A stretch of DNA of 7,281 nucleotides from Chlamydiota bacterium (lineage in GTDB: Bacteria; Auribacterota; UBA3054; B51-G9), in NCBI GenBank assembly GCA_030596365.1, contig JAUVKG010000138.1, positions 1 to 7,281 on the forward strand, given 5' to 3'. Of this stretch, positions 1 to 5,454 are shown piece by piece. The notes under the pieces are model-generated. The model worked only from the letters and a program-made list of their open reading frames with translations. It searched no databases and had not been told where the DNA came from. Made by a program: the position numbers and the translations under genes. Numbering within the stretch: position 1 is the first letter of the stretch; every line of letters begins with the position of its first letter.

Positions 1-106
1 TGTGGAATTGTGGAATTGTGGAATTGTGGAATTGTGGAATTGTGGAATTGTGGAATTGTGGAATTGTGGAATTGTGGAATTGTGGAATTGTGGAATTGTG
101 GAATTG
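1..106. repeat. Octamer tandem array, unit TGTGGAAT, about 13 copies
   Basis: An essentially perfect 8-bp tandem repeat begins at or before the window edge and runs to 106, so its true length is unknown. The unit contains no stop triplet in any frame on either strand, so the array is open in all six frames. This lets the ricT reading frame extend spuriously upstream to a GTG at 10. It belongs with the other short-unit arrays of this window but has an 8-bp rather than a 7-bp period. Confidence 0.97.
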
Positions 107-107
107 A

Positions 108-147
108 AAATTACCAAATTTATAAATTATTAAATTACCAAATTAAA
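108..147 (+). repeat. Degenerate octamer array AAATTnnn, five units, ending at the ricT start codon
   Basis: Five consecutive 8-base units start with AAATT at 108, 116, 124, 132 and 140. Their variable last three bases are ACC, TAT, ATT, ACC and AAA. The fifth unit ends at 147 and the ATG of ricT begins at 148. The array continues the octamer period of 1-106 with a one-base phase shift and a different sequence. It is the whole leader of ricT and offers no Shine-Dalgarno sequence. Confidence 0.8.
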
Positions 148-1062
148 ATGACTGAAATAAAACTTACTGACTATGTGATCGTTGACGTGCAACTACGCCA
201 CTACGGTCCAACCGAAAAATTTAAATGCTCGAAAAACAAAGTGAAGGTCGGCGATGTGTGTATTGTTTGTATCGATCGCGGACAGGACTACGGAAAAATT
301 CTTACAATTAACACTGATGTCAACTCTGTCACCGACCTTCCTGACAAGCAGCGAATTGTTCGAGTATGCCAATCCGGGGATTTAAAAAGGATTGAGCATA
401 ATAATGATGATTGTAAAAAACAGTTGAAACCTTGCAAACAAGAAATTGTATCGCATAAACTTGATATGAAACTTGTCAATGCAGAATATACATTTGACCG
501 AGGAAAATTAATTTTTTATTTCTCTTCTGAAAAAAGAATCGATTTCCGACAACTTGTGAAAGATCTTGCAAAAAAATTCAAAACCAGAATCGAATTAAGA
601 CAAATCGGTGTGCGTGATGAAGCAAAAATAATCGGCGGAATCGGTTGCTGCGGAAGAAAAACCTGCTGCGTGTCATGGATCCACGAATTTTCTTCCGTAA
701 ACATCAAAATGGCAAAACTGCAGCAAATGCAACTTCATCCAACAAAACTCTCAGGAGTATGCGGTAGATTAAAATGCTGTCTTGGCTATGAATACGAAGC
801 ATACCGTGACCTTCAATCAAAAATGCCTGTTAGAGGTCAACGCGTTAGAACATCCACAAAAACAGGTGATGTAATTGATACTTCACTTTTAAAACAGGAA
901 GTTACTGTTCGCTTTGATGACGATACATTTGACGTTTTCAATGTTAAAGAAATAACTGTCGTAAGCAGATCAAAATCACGTGCTAAAAGCCGGGCGCTAA
1001 AGCGTAAAGCACAGTCAAATAAAAAGCCTGCACCAAAAACAAATAACACAAAAAAAATGTGA
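148..1062 (+). CDS. ricT: RicT/YaaT-family PSP1-domain protein
   Basis: This 304-residue protein belongs to the PSP1 C-terminal domain family. The best known member, Bacillus RicT (YaaT), forms an iron-sulfur complex with RicA and RicF that affects RNA processing and development. Seen here: a family-typical N-terminal part (QLRHYGPTEKF at about 15-25), then the cysteine-rich core GIGCCGRKTCC (164-174) and SGVCGRLKCCLGYE (202-215). Cysteines 167, 168, 173, 174, 205, 210 and 211 are candidate Fe-S ligands. A Lys/Arg/Ser-rich tail of about 30 residues (273-304) is probably disordered. I chose the ATG at 148 because conserved sequence starts right after it; an in-frame GTG at 10 would only add 46 residues of translated repeat. 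Its stop overlaps the ribF start (GTGA, 1059-1062), which suggests translational coupling. No ricA or ricF gene is in the window, so the exact role is inferred. Confidence 0.9.
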   Translation: MTEIKLTDYVIVDVQLRHYGPTEKFKCSKNKVKVGDVCIVCIDRGQDYGKILTINTDVNSVTDLPDKQRIVRVCQSGDLKRIEHNNDDCKKQLKPCKQEIVSHKLDMKLVNAEYTFDRGKLIFYFSSEKRIDFRQLVKDLAKKFKTRIELRQIGVRDEAKIIGGIGCCGRKTCCVSWIHEFSSVNIKMAKLQQMQLHPTKLSGVCGRLKCCLGYEYEAYRDLQSKMPVRGQRVRTSTKTGDVIDTSLLKQEVTVRFDDDTFDVFNVKEITVVSRSKSRAKSRALKRKAQSNKKPAPKTNNTKKM

Positions 1063-1991
1063 AAGTAATTCACGGAACACATAATTTTAAACCGCCGTCA
1101 AAACCCATCGCTTTGACTCTCGGTTTTTTTGACGGAGTTCATAAAGGTCATAAACTTCTGATTGACAAACTCATTGAAACGTCAAAAAAAATTAACGGCG
1201 TTAGCGTGGTTCTTACTTTTGACAGTCATCCACTAAGAATCATCGCGCCTGATAAGCTTCCGCCAAAAATTATGACCCTCACTCAAAGGCTTGAATATCT
1301 TGAAAAACTTGGAGTAGATTATATAATTGTTCAACCATTTGATGATAAATTCGCGGAAATAACTGCCGATGATTTCTTAAATAATATAATTCGAAAAAAA
1401 ATTAAGGCAAAAGCTATCGTAGGCGGATATGACTGCCAATTCGGTAAAAATAGAAAAGGCAATCTTAATTATTTGAAACACTTCGCGGAAAAAAATAATT
1501 GGATCTTCCTTGAGGTACCTCCTTTAACTATCGATAATAAAATCGTTAGTTCAACCGAAATAAGAAAAGCTATTCAAATCGGCAATTTCTCTCTCGTCGA
1601 AAATTTCCTCGGACGGCCATGGACTATTCGCGCGATAGTTGTTAAAGGGCATCGTGTTGGAAGAATAATTGGATTCCCCACTGCTAATCTCAATGTTGAT
1701 TTTCTGACATTACCTAAAGAAGGCGTTTATGCCGCTTTGGCTACAATTGACGATATTCGTTACAATGCAATTATGTATGTCGGCACCAGACCTACTTTTG
1801 ACCGGAATTCTTCCGACCTGGTTTGTGAAGTCTATATTATGGGCTTTTCGGACGATCTCTATGGAAAATGGTTAACCGTTCGTCCGGTTGAGTATTTGCG
1901 CGAAGACATTAAATTTGATTCTATGGAAAAATTAAAAAAACAGATATTTATTGATGTTGATAAATCTTTTGAAATATTGAATGACGTTTGA
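1059..1991 (+). CDS. ribF: Bifunctional riboflavin kinase/FAD synthetase
   Basis: This cytoplasmic enzyme phosphorylates riboflavin to FMN and adenylylates FMN to FAD. The 310-residue length is normal for the family. The N-terminal nucleotidyltransferase domain shows GFFDGVHKGH (22-31), VLTFDSHP (51-58), GYDCQFGKNRKGN (123-135) and SSTEIRK (164-170). The C-terminal riboflavin kinase domain starts near GRPW (185) and shows GHRVGRIIGFPTANL (197-211), EGVYA (221-225), and CEVYIMGFSDDLYGK (256-270) carrying the expected catalytic Glu257. The GTG start overlaps the ricT stop by 4 bases and has no Shine-Dalgarno sequence; the next in-frame Met is residue 72, inside the domain, so GTG is the only sensible start. 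The last codons and the stop lie in sequence resembling the TTnGACG heptamers that follow. Confidence 0.97.
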   Translation: MKVIHGTHNFKPPSKPIALTLGFFDGVHKGHKLLIDKLIETSKKINGVSVVLTFDSHPLRIIAPDKLPPKIMTLTQRLEYLEKLGVDYIIVQPFDDKFAEITADDFLNNIIRKKIKAKAIVGGYDCQFGKNRKGNLNYLKHFAEKNNWIFLEVPPLTIDNKIVSSTEIRKAIQIGNFSLVENFLGRPWTIRAIVVKGHRVGRIIGFPTANLNVDFLTLPKEGVYAALATIDDIRYNAIMYVGTRPTFDRNSSDLVCEVYIMGFSDDLYGKWLTVRPVEYLREDIKFDSMEKLKKQIFIDVDKSFEILNDV

Positions 1992-2020
1992 CCCCCGCCC
2001 GTGGCGGGGCAAGCTTTGAC
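1987..2020. repeat. GC-rich hairpin flanked by TTTGAC copies, just after ribF
   Basis: A 7-bp perfect stem, CCCCGCC (1993-1999) with GGCGGGG (2003-2009), closes a 3-base loop. TTTGAC stands on both sides (1987-1992 and 2015-2020), and the left copy contains the ribF stop codon. This looks like a small palindromic element inserted in a TTnGACG array. It might help terminate or stabilise the ribF transcript, but no T-tract follows the stem, so I do not call it an intrinsic terminator. Confidence 0.75.
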
Positions 2021-2055
2021 GTTAGACGTTTGACGTTAGACGTTTGACGTTGGAC
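2015..2055. repeat. Heptamer array TTnGACG, about six copies
   Basis: Consecutive 7-base units start at 2015, 2022, 2029, 2036, 2043 and 2050. The third base alternates T, A, T, A, T and then G, giving a 14-bp higher-order period; the last unit has decayed. Two further unit-like heptamers (1980-1986 and 1987-1993) straddle the end of ribF, so the array probably once reached into the gene before the hairpin at 1993-2009 interrupted it. No gene is seen in the whole spacer 1992-2195. Confidence 0.93.
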
Positions 2056-2074
2056 ACTGCATACTGATTCTTAA

Positions 2075-2119
2075 ACTCCCCTCCTTATCAAGGAGGGGTG
2101 CCCGAAGGGCGGGGTGGTT
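2075..2119. repeat. Two-hairpin GC-rich palindromic element
   Basis: The first hairpin pairs CCCCTCCTT (2078-2086) with AAGGAGGGG (2090-2098) over a 3-base loop. A second, smaller one pairs GCCC (2100-2103) with GGGC (2107-2110) over GAA, followed by GGGGTGGTT. I recognise the general type: short dispersed palindromes of this kind recur in intergenic regions of many uncultured bacteria and resemble REP/MITE elements. That family assignment is from memory. It lies between two heptamer arrays with different units. No T-tract follows, so termination is possible but not shown. Confidence 0.8.
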
Positions 2120-2122
2120 CTT

Positions 2123-2185
2123 TAACTGATAACTATTAACTATTAACTATTAACTATTAACTGATAACTGATAACTGATAACTTT
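2123..2185 (+). repeat. Heptamer array TAACTnn, nine copies, upstream of trpD
   Basis: Nine 7-base units follow one another without a gap. The constant part is TAACT and the two variable bases run GA, AT, AT, AT, AT, GA, GA, GA, TT. The array ends ten bases before the trpD ATG and so forms almost the whole trpD leader. Every unit carries TAA, and 7 is not a multiple of 3, so any translation entering from upstream stops in every frame. Confidence 0.95.
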
Positions 2186-2195
2186 TAATAATAAT

Positions 2196-3209
2196 ATGAA
2201 ATTCTCCGAAATCTTAAATAAAGTTGTTAACGGTTGTAATCTTTCCTTTGATGAAGCTAAATCAGCAATGGAAAATATTATGAACGGTAACCTTCTGCCA
2301 ACTCAAATCGCAGCTATCGCCGTAGCATTAAGAATTAAAGGTGAAACAGAAAATGAAATATCAGGCTTTGTTACCGCAATGAAAAATGGCGCTATACGTC
2401 TGCCGGAATCATTTCCAAACGCGGTAGACACCTGCGGCACCGGCGGTGACAAACTTAACACTTTCAACATTTCCACTGCGGCAGCTATTGTTGCCGCGGG
2501 AGCCGGGGTAACTATTGCAAAGCATGGCAATCGCTCGGCTTCAAGCAAATCAGGTTCAGCAGATGTTTTAGAAGCTTTCGGCATAAATTTGAATGCAACC
2601 ACCGATATTGAACTTCGCGCTTTAAATGAAATCGGTATCGCTTTTCTCTTCGCGCGTTCACATCATCCGGCTTTAAAACACGCCGGCTCTGCAAGAAAAG
2701 AAATCGGTATTCGTACTGTCTTTAATCTTATCGGTCCAATGACTAATCCTGCTGGCGCGGGGATTCAGTTAATGGGAGTTTTTCGCGAAGCCGACATTAA
2801 AAAAGTCGCTGCAGTCCTTAAAAAGCTTGGCGCTAAAAGAGCTATGATTGTCAGCGGCCACGACGGAATGGATGAGATATCACTTTCCTCTCCAACTGAT
2901 GTTGCTGAACTGAAAAATAATGAAATTATTACATATCAAATTTCTCCCGAAGATTTCGGAATTGAAAACGCACCGGTTGAATCACTGAAAGGTGGTACTC
3001 CGGAAGAAAACGCTAAAATTATTCTTGGAATTTTAAATGGAACTGCCGGTCCAAAAACGGACATTGTATTACTAAATGCCGGCGCGGTAATTTATCTTTC
3101 AGGAAAATCTGATTCTATTAAATCAGGAATCGAAATGGCCAGGCAATCTATCTCTTCAGGCGAAGCGGCAAGGAAGCTCGAACAGCTTATAAAAATTTCC
3201 AACTCTTAA
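2196..3209 (+). CDS. trpD: Anthranilate phosphoribosyltransferase
   Basis: TrpD transfers the phosphoribosyl group of PRPP to anthranilate, the second step of tryptophan synthesis from chorismate, in the cytoplasm. The 337 residues match the family length. Visible motifs: the PRPP-binding glycine loop DTCGTGGD (78-85), NISTAAA (91-97), KHGNRSASSKSGSADVLE (109-126), ARSHHPA near 153-159, REIGIRT-like RKEIGIRTVFNLIGPMTNP (167-185), and HDGMDE (222-227), whose Asp/Glu pair binds Mg-PRPP in known structures. The ATG at 196 bases after the ribF stop's spacer begins (2196) has no Shine-Dalgarno sequence and follows a heptamer array. No other trp gene is present, so it is a stand-alone copy here. 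It converges on the minus-strand DUF362 gene, the two stops sharing TTAA (3206-3209). Confidence 0.97.
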   Translation: MKFSEILNKVVNGCNLSFDEAKSAMENIMNGNLLPTQIAAIAVALRIKGETENEISGFVTAMKNGAIRLPESFPNAVDTCGTGGDKLNTFNISTAAAIVAAGAGVTIAKHGNRSASSKSGSADVLEAFGINLNATTDIELRALNEIGIAFLFARSHHPALKHAGSARKEIGIRTVFNLIGPMTNPAGAGIQLMGVFREADIKKVAAVLKKLGAKRAMIVSGHDGMDEISLSSPTDVAELKNNEIITYQISPEDFGIENAPVESLKGGTPEENAKIILGILNGTAGPKTDIVLLNAGAVIYLSGKSDSIKSGIEMARQSISSGEAARKLEQLIKISNS

Positions 3210-4408
3210 ATATGCGGAAGAAATCTTCCAATGTGTTTGTTAAGAAAATTCATCACTTTCGTAACTCTAAACACCCGGTCAAACCAAGGCTTCTTCAAAT
3301 CTATCGCCTTGGCTATGCAAAACTCGTGACAACAGTAACAGCGAATACAAGTTTTGTCATCTACTTCTTTGCCAATCGATCGATCAGGCTCAATAGCAGA
3401 TGGTGAAACCGGACAACCATCACGACATTTATAGCATTTTACACACTCATCTTTATTAATTCTTGGCCGGGAAGCCCAATGCCTGCGTATGATTTTAAGT
3501 AAAAATTGCGGCATTGGCAGAATCCGCATTACGCTTTGTAAATTTTCTATTTGTTTAAAATCAGTTACTTTAACAGATTCTGTCGATTCCCCTGCAATTT
3601 CAATTTCATCCAAAGAAGTTGTACCGAAATTCTGACGTTTGCATGCCTGAATAATCGGAATATCATTTGGGTTTAAATCAATAATTTCGCAAGCGACAAC
3701 ATCAAGAGCCGGAAGATTGGCTGAAGCGAGAATTATGCCGAGGTTTCTCGGTGTTCCTCCGCTTGGCCCTTCGCCTTCCATTGCTTCAACAGCATCACAA
3801 ATTGCGAGAGCTGGTTTTGCTATTCTATTAATATCAATCATTAAATCAGCAAGAGCATTTCTATTCTCCAGTCGAAAATGGTATTCGCCTTTTTTCATAC
3901 CAAGAACCAATCCATACTGATTTTTCACGGCGCAAGTCATTGTCATTTGAACATGCGTTTTTAATTTTGGAATACTGATAATTACATCAGCATCAGCTAC
4001 GGCTTTCGCAAGATTAATATGTTTACCAATAATATTTTCTTCACATTCAAAATATTGTTCGTTAGAAAAATCGGCAAGTTCAATTCCCAGATCTTCCACT
4101 ACTTTTCCTATGCCTGTTGGTTTCATCGCAGATTCAAAACTGCCGATTCCGGGACTGTCACCAAGAAAAACTATTCCTCCGGCTTCATTTACAAGTTCTG
4201 CCACTGCCGCAATAACCGCCGGGTGAGTTGTTGCGGCTTTATCGGGCGAAAGTCCTAAAAGAATATTAGGTTTCAGCAAAACTTTCTGACCCGGTTTTAC
4301 AAACGCGCTCATTCCGCCGAGAAGCCCGAGAGATTTTGATATTCCCGATTTAACTTTTTCCGGATTATAATCCGGTACTTTAACAATTGAAACAATACTT
4401 TTTTTCAT
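3206..4408 (-). CDS. DUF362 protein with C-terminal two-cluster ferredoxin domain
   Basis: This 400-residue protein has an N-terminal DUF362 domain (about 1-290) with family-like stretches KVLLKPNILLG (42-52), THPAV (61-65), FLGDSPG (81-87) and SIPKLKTH (145-152). Its C-terminal ferredoxin domain has two 4Fe-4S motifs: Cys322/325/328/332 followed by Pro, and Cys354/357/360/364. The second lacks the usual Pro and carries an extra Cys359. There is no signal peptide, so it is probably cytoplasmic. The substrate is unknown; an electron-transfer or Fe-S redox role is inferred from the cysteines. I chose the ATG at 4408. An upstream GTG at 4495 would add 29 residues that are only a translation of the heptamer array and palindrome (KIPLTPFKKGG and so on). 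No Shine-Dalgarno sequence is seen. The stop overlaps that of convergent trpD. Confidence 0.92.
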   Translation of the reverse strand: MKKSIVSIVKVPDYNPEKVKSGISKSLGLLGGMSAFVKPGQKVLLKPNILLGLSPDKAATTHPAVIAAVAELVNEAGGIVFLGDSPGIGSFESAMKPTGIGKVVEDLGIELADFSNEQYFECEENIIGKHINLAKAVADADVIISIPKLKTHVQMTMTCAVKNQYGLVLGMKKGEYHFRLENRNALADLMIDINRIAKPALAICDAVEAMEGEGPSGGTPRNLGIILASANLPALDVVACEIIDLNPNDIPIIQACKRQNFGTTSLDEIEIAGESTESVKVTDFKQIENLQSVMRILPMPQFLLKIIRRHWASRPRINKDECVKCYKCRDGCPVSPSAIEPDRSIGKEVDDKTCIRCYCCHEFCIAKAIDLKKPWFDRVFRVTKVMNFLNKHIGRFLPHI

Positions 4409-4420
4409 AAATTGATTTTG

Positions 4421-4455
4421 TAGTTGGTAGTTGGTAGTTGGTAGTTGGTAGTTTA
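4421..4455 (-). repeat. Heptamer array, AACTACC on the minus strand (TAGTTGG on plus), about five copies
   Basis: Four perfect TAGTTGG units start at 4421, 4428, 4435 and 4442, and a diverged fifth (TAGTTTA) ends at 4455. A further one and a half units (TTGGTAGTTG, 4503-4512) lie beyond the palindrome at 4456-4490, as if that element had split one array. Read on the minus strand, the array stands just upstream of the DUF362 start, and its AACT core matches the TAACTnn array that stands in the same relative place before trpD. No gene is seen in 4409-4556. Confidence 0.94.
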
Positions 4456-4490
4456 TTCCCCCTTTTTTAAAGGGGGTTAGGGGGATTTTC
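4456..4490. repeat. C/G-run palindromic element
   Basis: CCCCCTTT (4458-4465) pairs with AAAGGGGG (4469-4476) over a TTT loop. A second G-run (4480-4484) could pair alternatively with the same C-run. It is of the same general kind as the element at 2075-2119, a dispersed intergenic palindrome familiar from many genomes (from memory). On the minus strand it translates to the false N-terminus KIPLTPFKKGG that extends the DUF362 reading frame. It could form a hairpin in transcripts leaving the CYTH gene on the minus strand, but no clear T-tract follows. Confidence 0.85.
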
Positions 4491-4515
4491 TTCACTTCAG
4501 TCTTGGTAGTTGAGA

Positions 4516-4557
4516 ATTCGATATTCTGTATTCGGTGTTCGGTGTTCGGTGTTCAGT
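4516..4557. repeat. Heptamer array RTTCnnT, six copies, reaching the CYTH stop codon
   Basis: Six consecutive heptamers start at 4516, 4523, 4530, 4537, 4544 and 4551: ATTCGAT, ATTCTGT, ATTCGGT, GTTCGGT twice, and GTTCAGT. The last base, T4557, is also the first plus-strand base of the CYTH stop codon (TTA, 4557-4559). The array therefore begins exactly where the coding region ends. The units are most uniform near the gene and more divergent away from it. Confidence 0.9.
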
Positions 4558-5027
4558 TAGGACCATTTATTATATGGATGTTCAGCAAGATTTGAATTCG
4601 AGTATCGGAAATAAGTCGTAACATCTTGCCCAATCCATGGCGGTAAAGCAAAATCTGACATTTCGTTTTCAAGTTCTATTTCCGCGATTATCAATCCGGA
4701 ATTTCCTCCTTCAAACACGTCAACGATCCATTTATTTTCCTGATATTCAAGAAAGAATCTTGTTTTTACAATTTGATTTTTGGATGAAAATTCTTTTAGT
4801 AATTCTTCTGCATTACTGATAGGTATTTGATATTCAAATTCCGGGCGTGTGAAGCCGACTTGTTTGCCTTTAATAGTTATCCAGGCTTCTTTGTCAGAAA
4901 TTCTAATTCGAACAAGACAGTCATTTGATTTAGCAATATAACCTTGCCTGAAAGCTGCCCTTCCGACAGTGAAATTTTTCCATGAATTATCAACCAGAAG
5001 ATACTTTCTTTCTATTTCTTTGGGCAT
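4557..5027 (-). CDS. CYTH-domain protein (triphosphate tunnel metalloenzyme family)
   Basis: A 156-residue stand-alone CYTH domain. The family folds into a beta-tunnel and cleaves triphosphate substrates (inorganic triphosphate, ThTP) or acts as class IV adenylate cyclase; bacterial single-domain members are often triphosphatases. Seen: the signature ExExK as EIERK (4-8), RQGY (27-30), VRIR (39-42), TIKG (51-54), RPEFEY (61-66), KTR (88-90), VDVF (102-105), AEIELE (115-120) and a C-terminal FRYSN (140-144). These supply the acidic metal ligands and basic phosphate-binding residues, so it looks intact and active. Its ATG lies inside the end of the Nudix gene (16-base overlap), pointing to translational coupling. 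No Shine-Dalgarno sequence. Whether it is a triphosphatase or a cyclase cannot be told from sequence alone. Confidence 0.92.
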   Translation of the reverse strand: MPKEIERKYLLVDNSWKNFTVGRAAFRQGYIAKSNDCLVRIRISDKEAWITIKGKQVGFTRPEFEYQIPISNAEELLKEFSSKNQIVKTRFFLEYQENKWIVDVFEGGNSGLIIAEIELENEMSDFALPPWIGQDVTTYFRYSNSNLAEHPYNKWS

Positions 5028-5419
5028 ATTTTTTTAATAATTTTTAATAATTTTTCGTCAAAAATCAATTTTTTCACGTAACTTTCCTGAACAATAATTC
5101 TTTCACGTAAATCTTTTTCCGGCCAGTTGTCCAGAATTTCCAAAACTTTAAACGAAAAAAAATCAACCTTGCATTTTTTACTTTTTTTTGAATAACAAAG
5201 AGTGCCAATGACTTTTGAATCCACTTCACCTTTAATTCCGGCTTCTTCAAAAGCTTCTTTAGCTGCTGACAGCTGAGGTGACATTCCTTTTTCGATATGT
5301 CCTTTTGGAACAATCCAGTTTTTATTTGAATTTTTTGCCGTGACAAGAATGATTTTTTTAATGCCTTTATCTATATAATATGGCACTACTCCGGATTGTT
5401 TTATATGTTTCTTATTCAC
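5012..5419 (-). CDS. Nudix hydrolase
   Basis: A 135-residue protein of about the minimal Nudix size. These enzymes hydrolyse a nucleoside diphosphate linked to another group, such as NDP-sugars, dinucleoside polyphosphates or diphosphoinositol-type compounds. The Nudix box spans residues 40-62. It departs from the consensus G-x5-E-x7-REUxEExGU: Met46 replaces the first Glu and Lys54 replaces Arg, while the metal-binding core E55, E58, E59 and G61 is kept. The WIVPKGHIEKGMSP context (35-48) is, as I recall, common in a subgroup of Nudix proteins, so this need not be decay. The start is GTG at 5419, with no alternative nearby. A -10-like TATAAT lies just six bases upstream, so a leaderless transcript is possible. 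It lies 31 bases after the acyltransferase gene and overlaps the CYTH start. Substrate unknown. Confidence 0.9.
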   Translation of the reverse strand: MNKKHIKQSGVVPYYIDKGIKKIILVTAKNSNKNWIVPKGHIEKGMSPQLSAAKEAFEEAGIKGEVDSKVIGTLCYSKKSKKCKVDFFSFKVLEILDNWPEKDLRERIIVQESYVKKLIFDEKLLKIIKKICPKK

Positions 5420-5425
5420 TACTTT

Positions 5426-5454
5426 ATTATATACTTACTTTAATTAAAGGTCAG
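5426..5454 (-). promoter_or_regulatory. Putative promoter for the Nudix-CYTH pair
   Basis: On the minus strand CTGACC (5454-5449) is followed after 17 bases by a perfect TATAAT (5431-5426). The -35-like hexamer includes the stop codon of the upstream acyltransferase gene. A start site seven bases after the -10 would fall on or next to the GTG of the Nudix gene, giving a leaderless message. Background AT-richness makes chance TATAAT matches fairly likely. Confidence 0.45.

Noticed and set aside
1..106. CRISPR array or coding repeat protein in the octamer array
   Set aside because: There are no spacers, only a perfect 8-bp tandem; the encoded VELWNCGI repeat is a by-product of a stop-free unit and stops resembling protein before ricT begins.
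837..1082. Minus-strand reading frame opposite the end of ricT
   Set aside because: It lies wholly antisense to conserved RicT codons and has no recognisable domain; a shadow frame. The same applies to frames at 288-479, 516-707, 2303-2602, 2512-2694, 3717-3920, 4019-4258, 5074-5346, 5380-5646, 5799-6089 and 6184-6381.
1993..2009. Intrinsic terminator after ribF
   Set aside because: The stem is strong but is followed by CAAGC, not a T-tract; it fits better as a palindromic repeat flanked by TTTGAC copies.
3212..3406. Small plus-strand frame after trpD
   Set aside because: It is antisense to the conserved ferredoxin domain of the DUF362 gene, with no start signal or family match.
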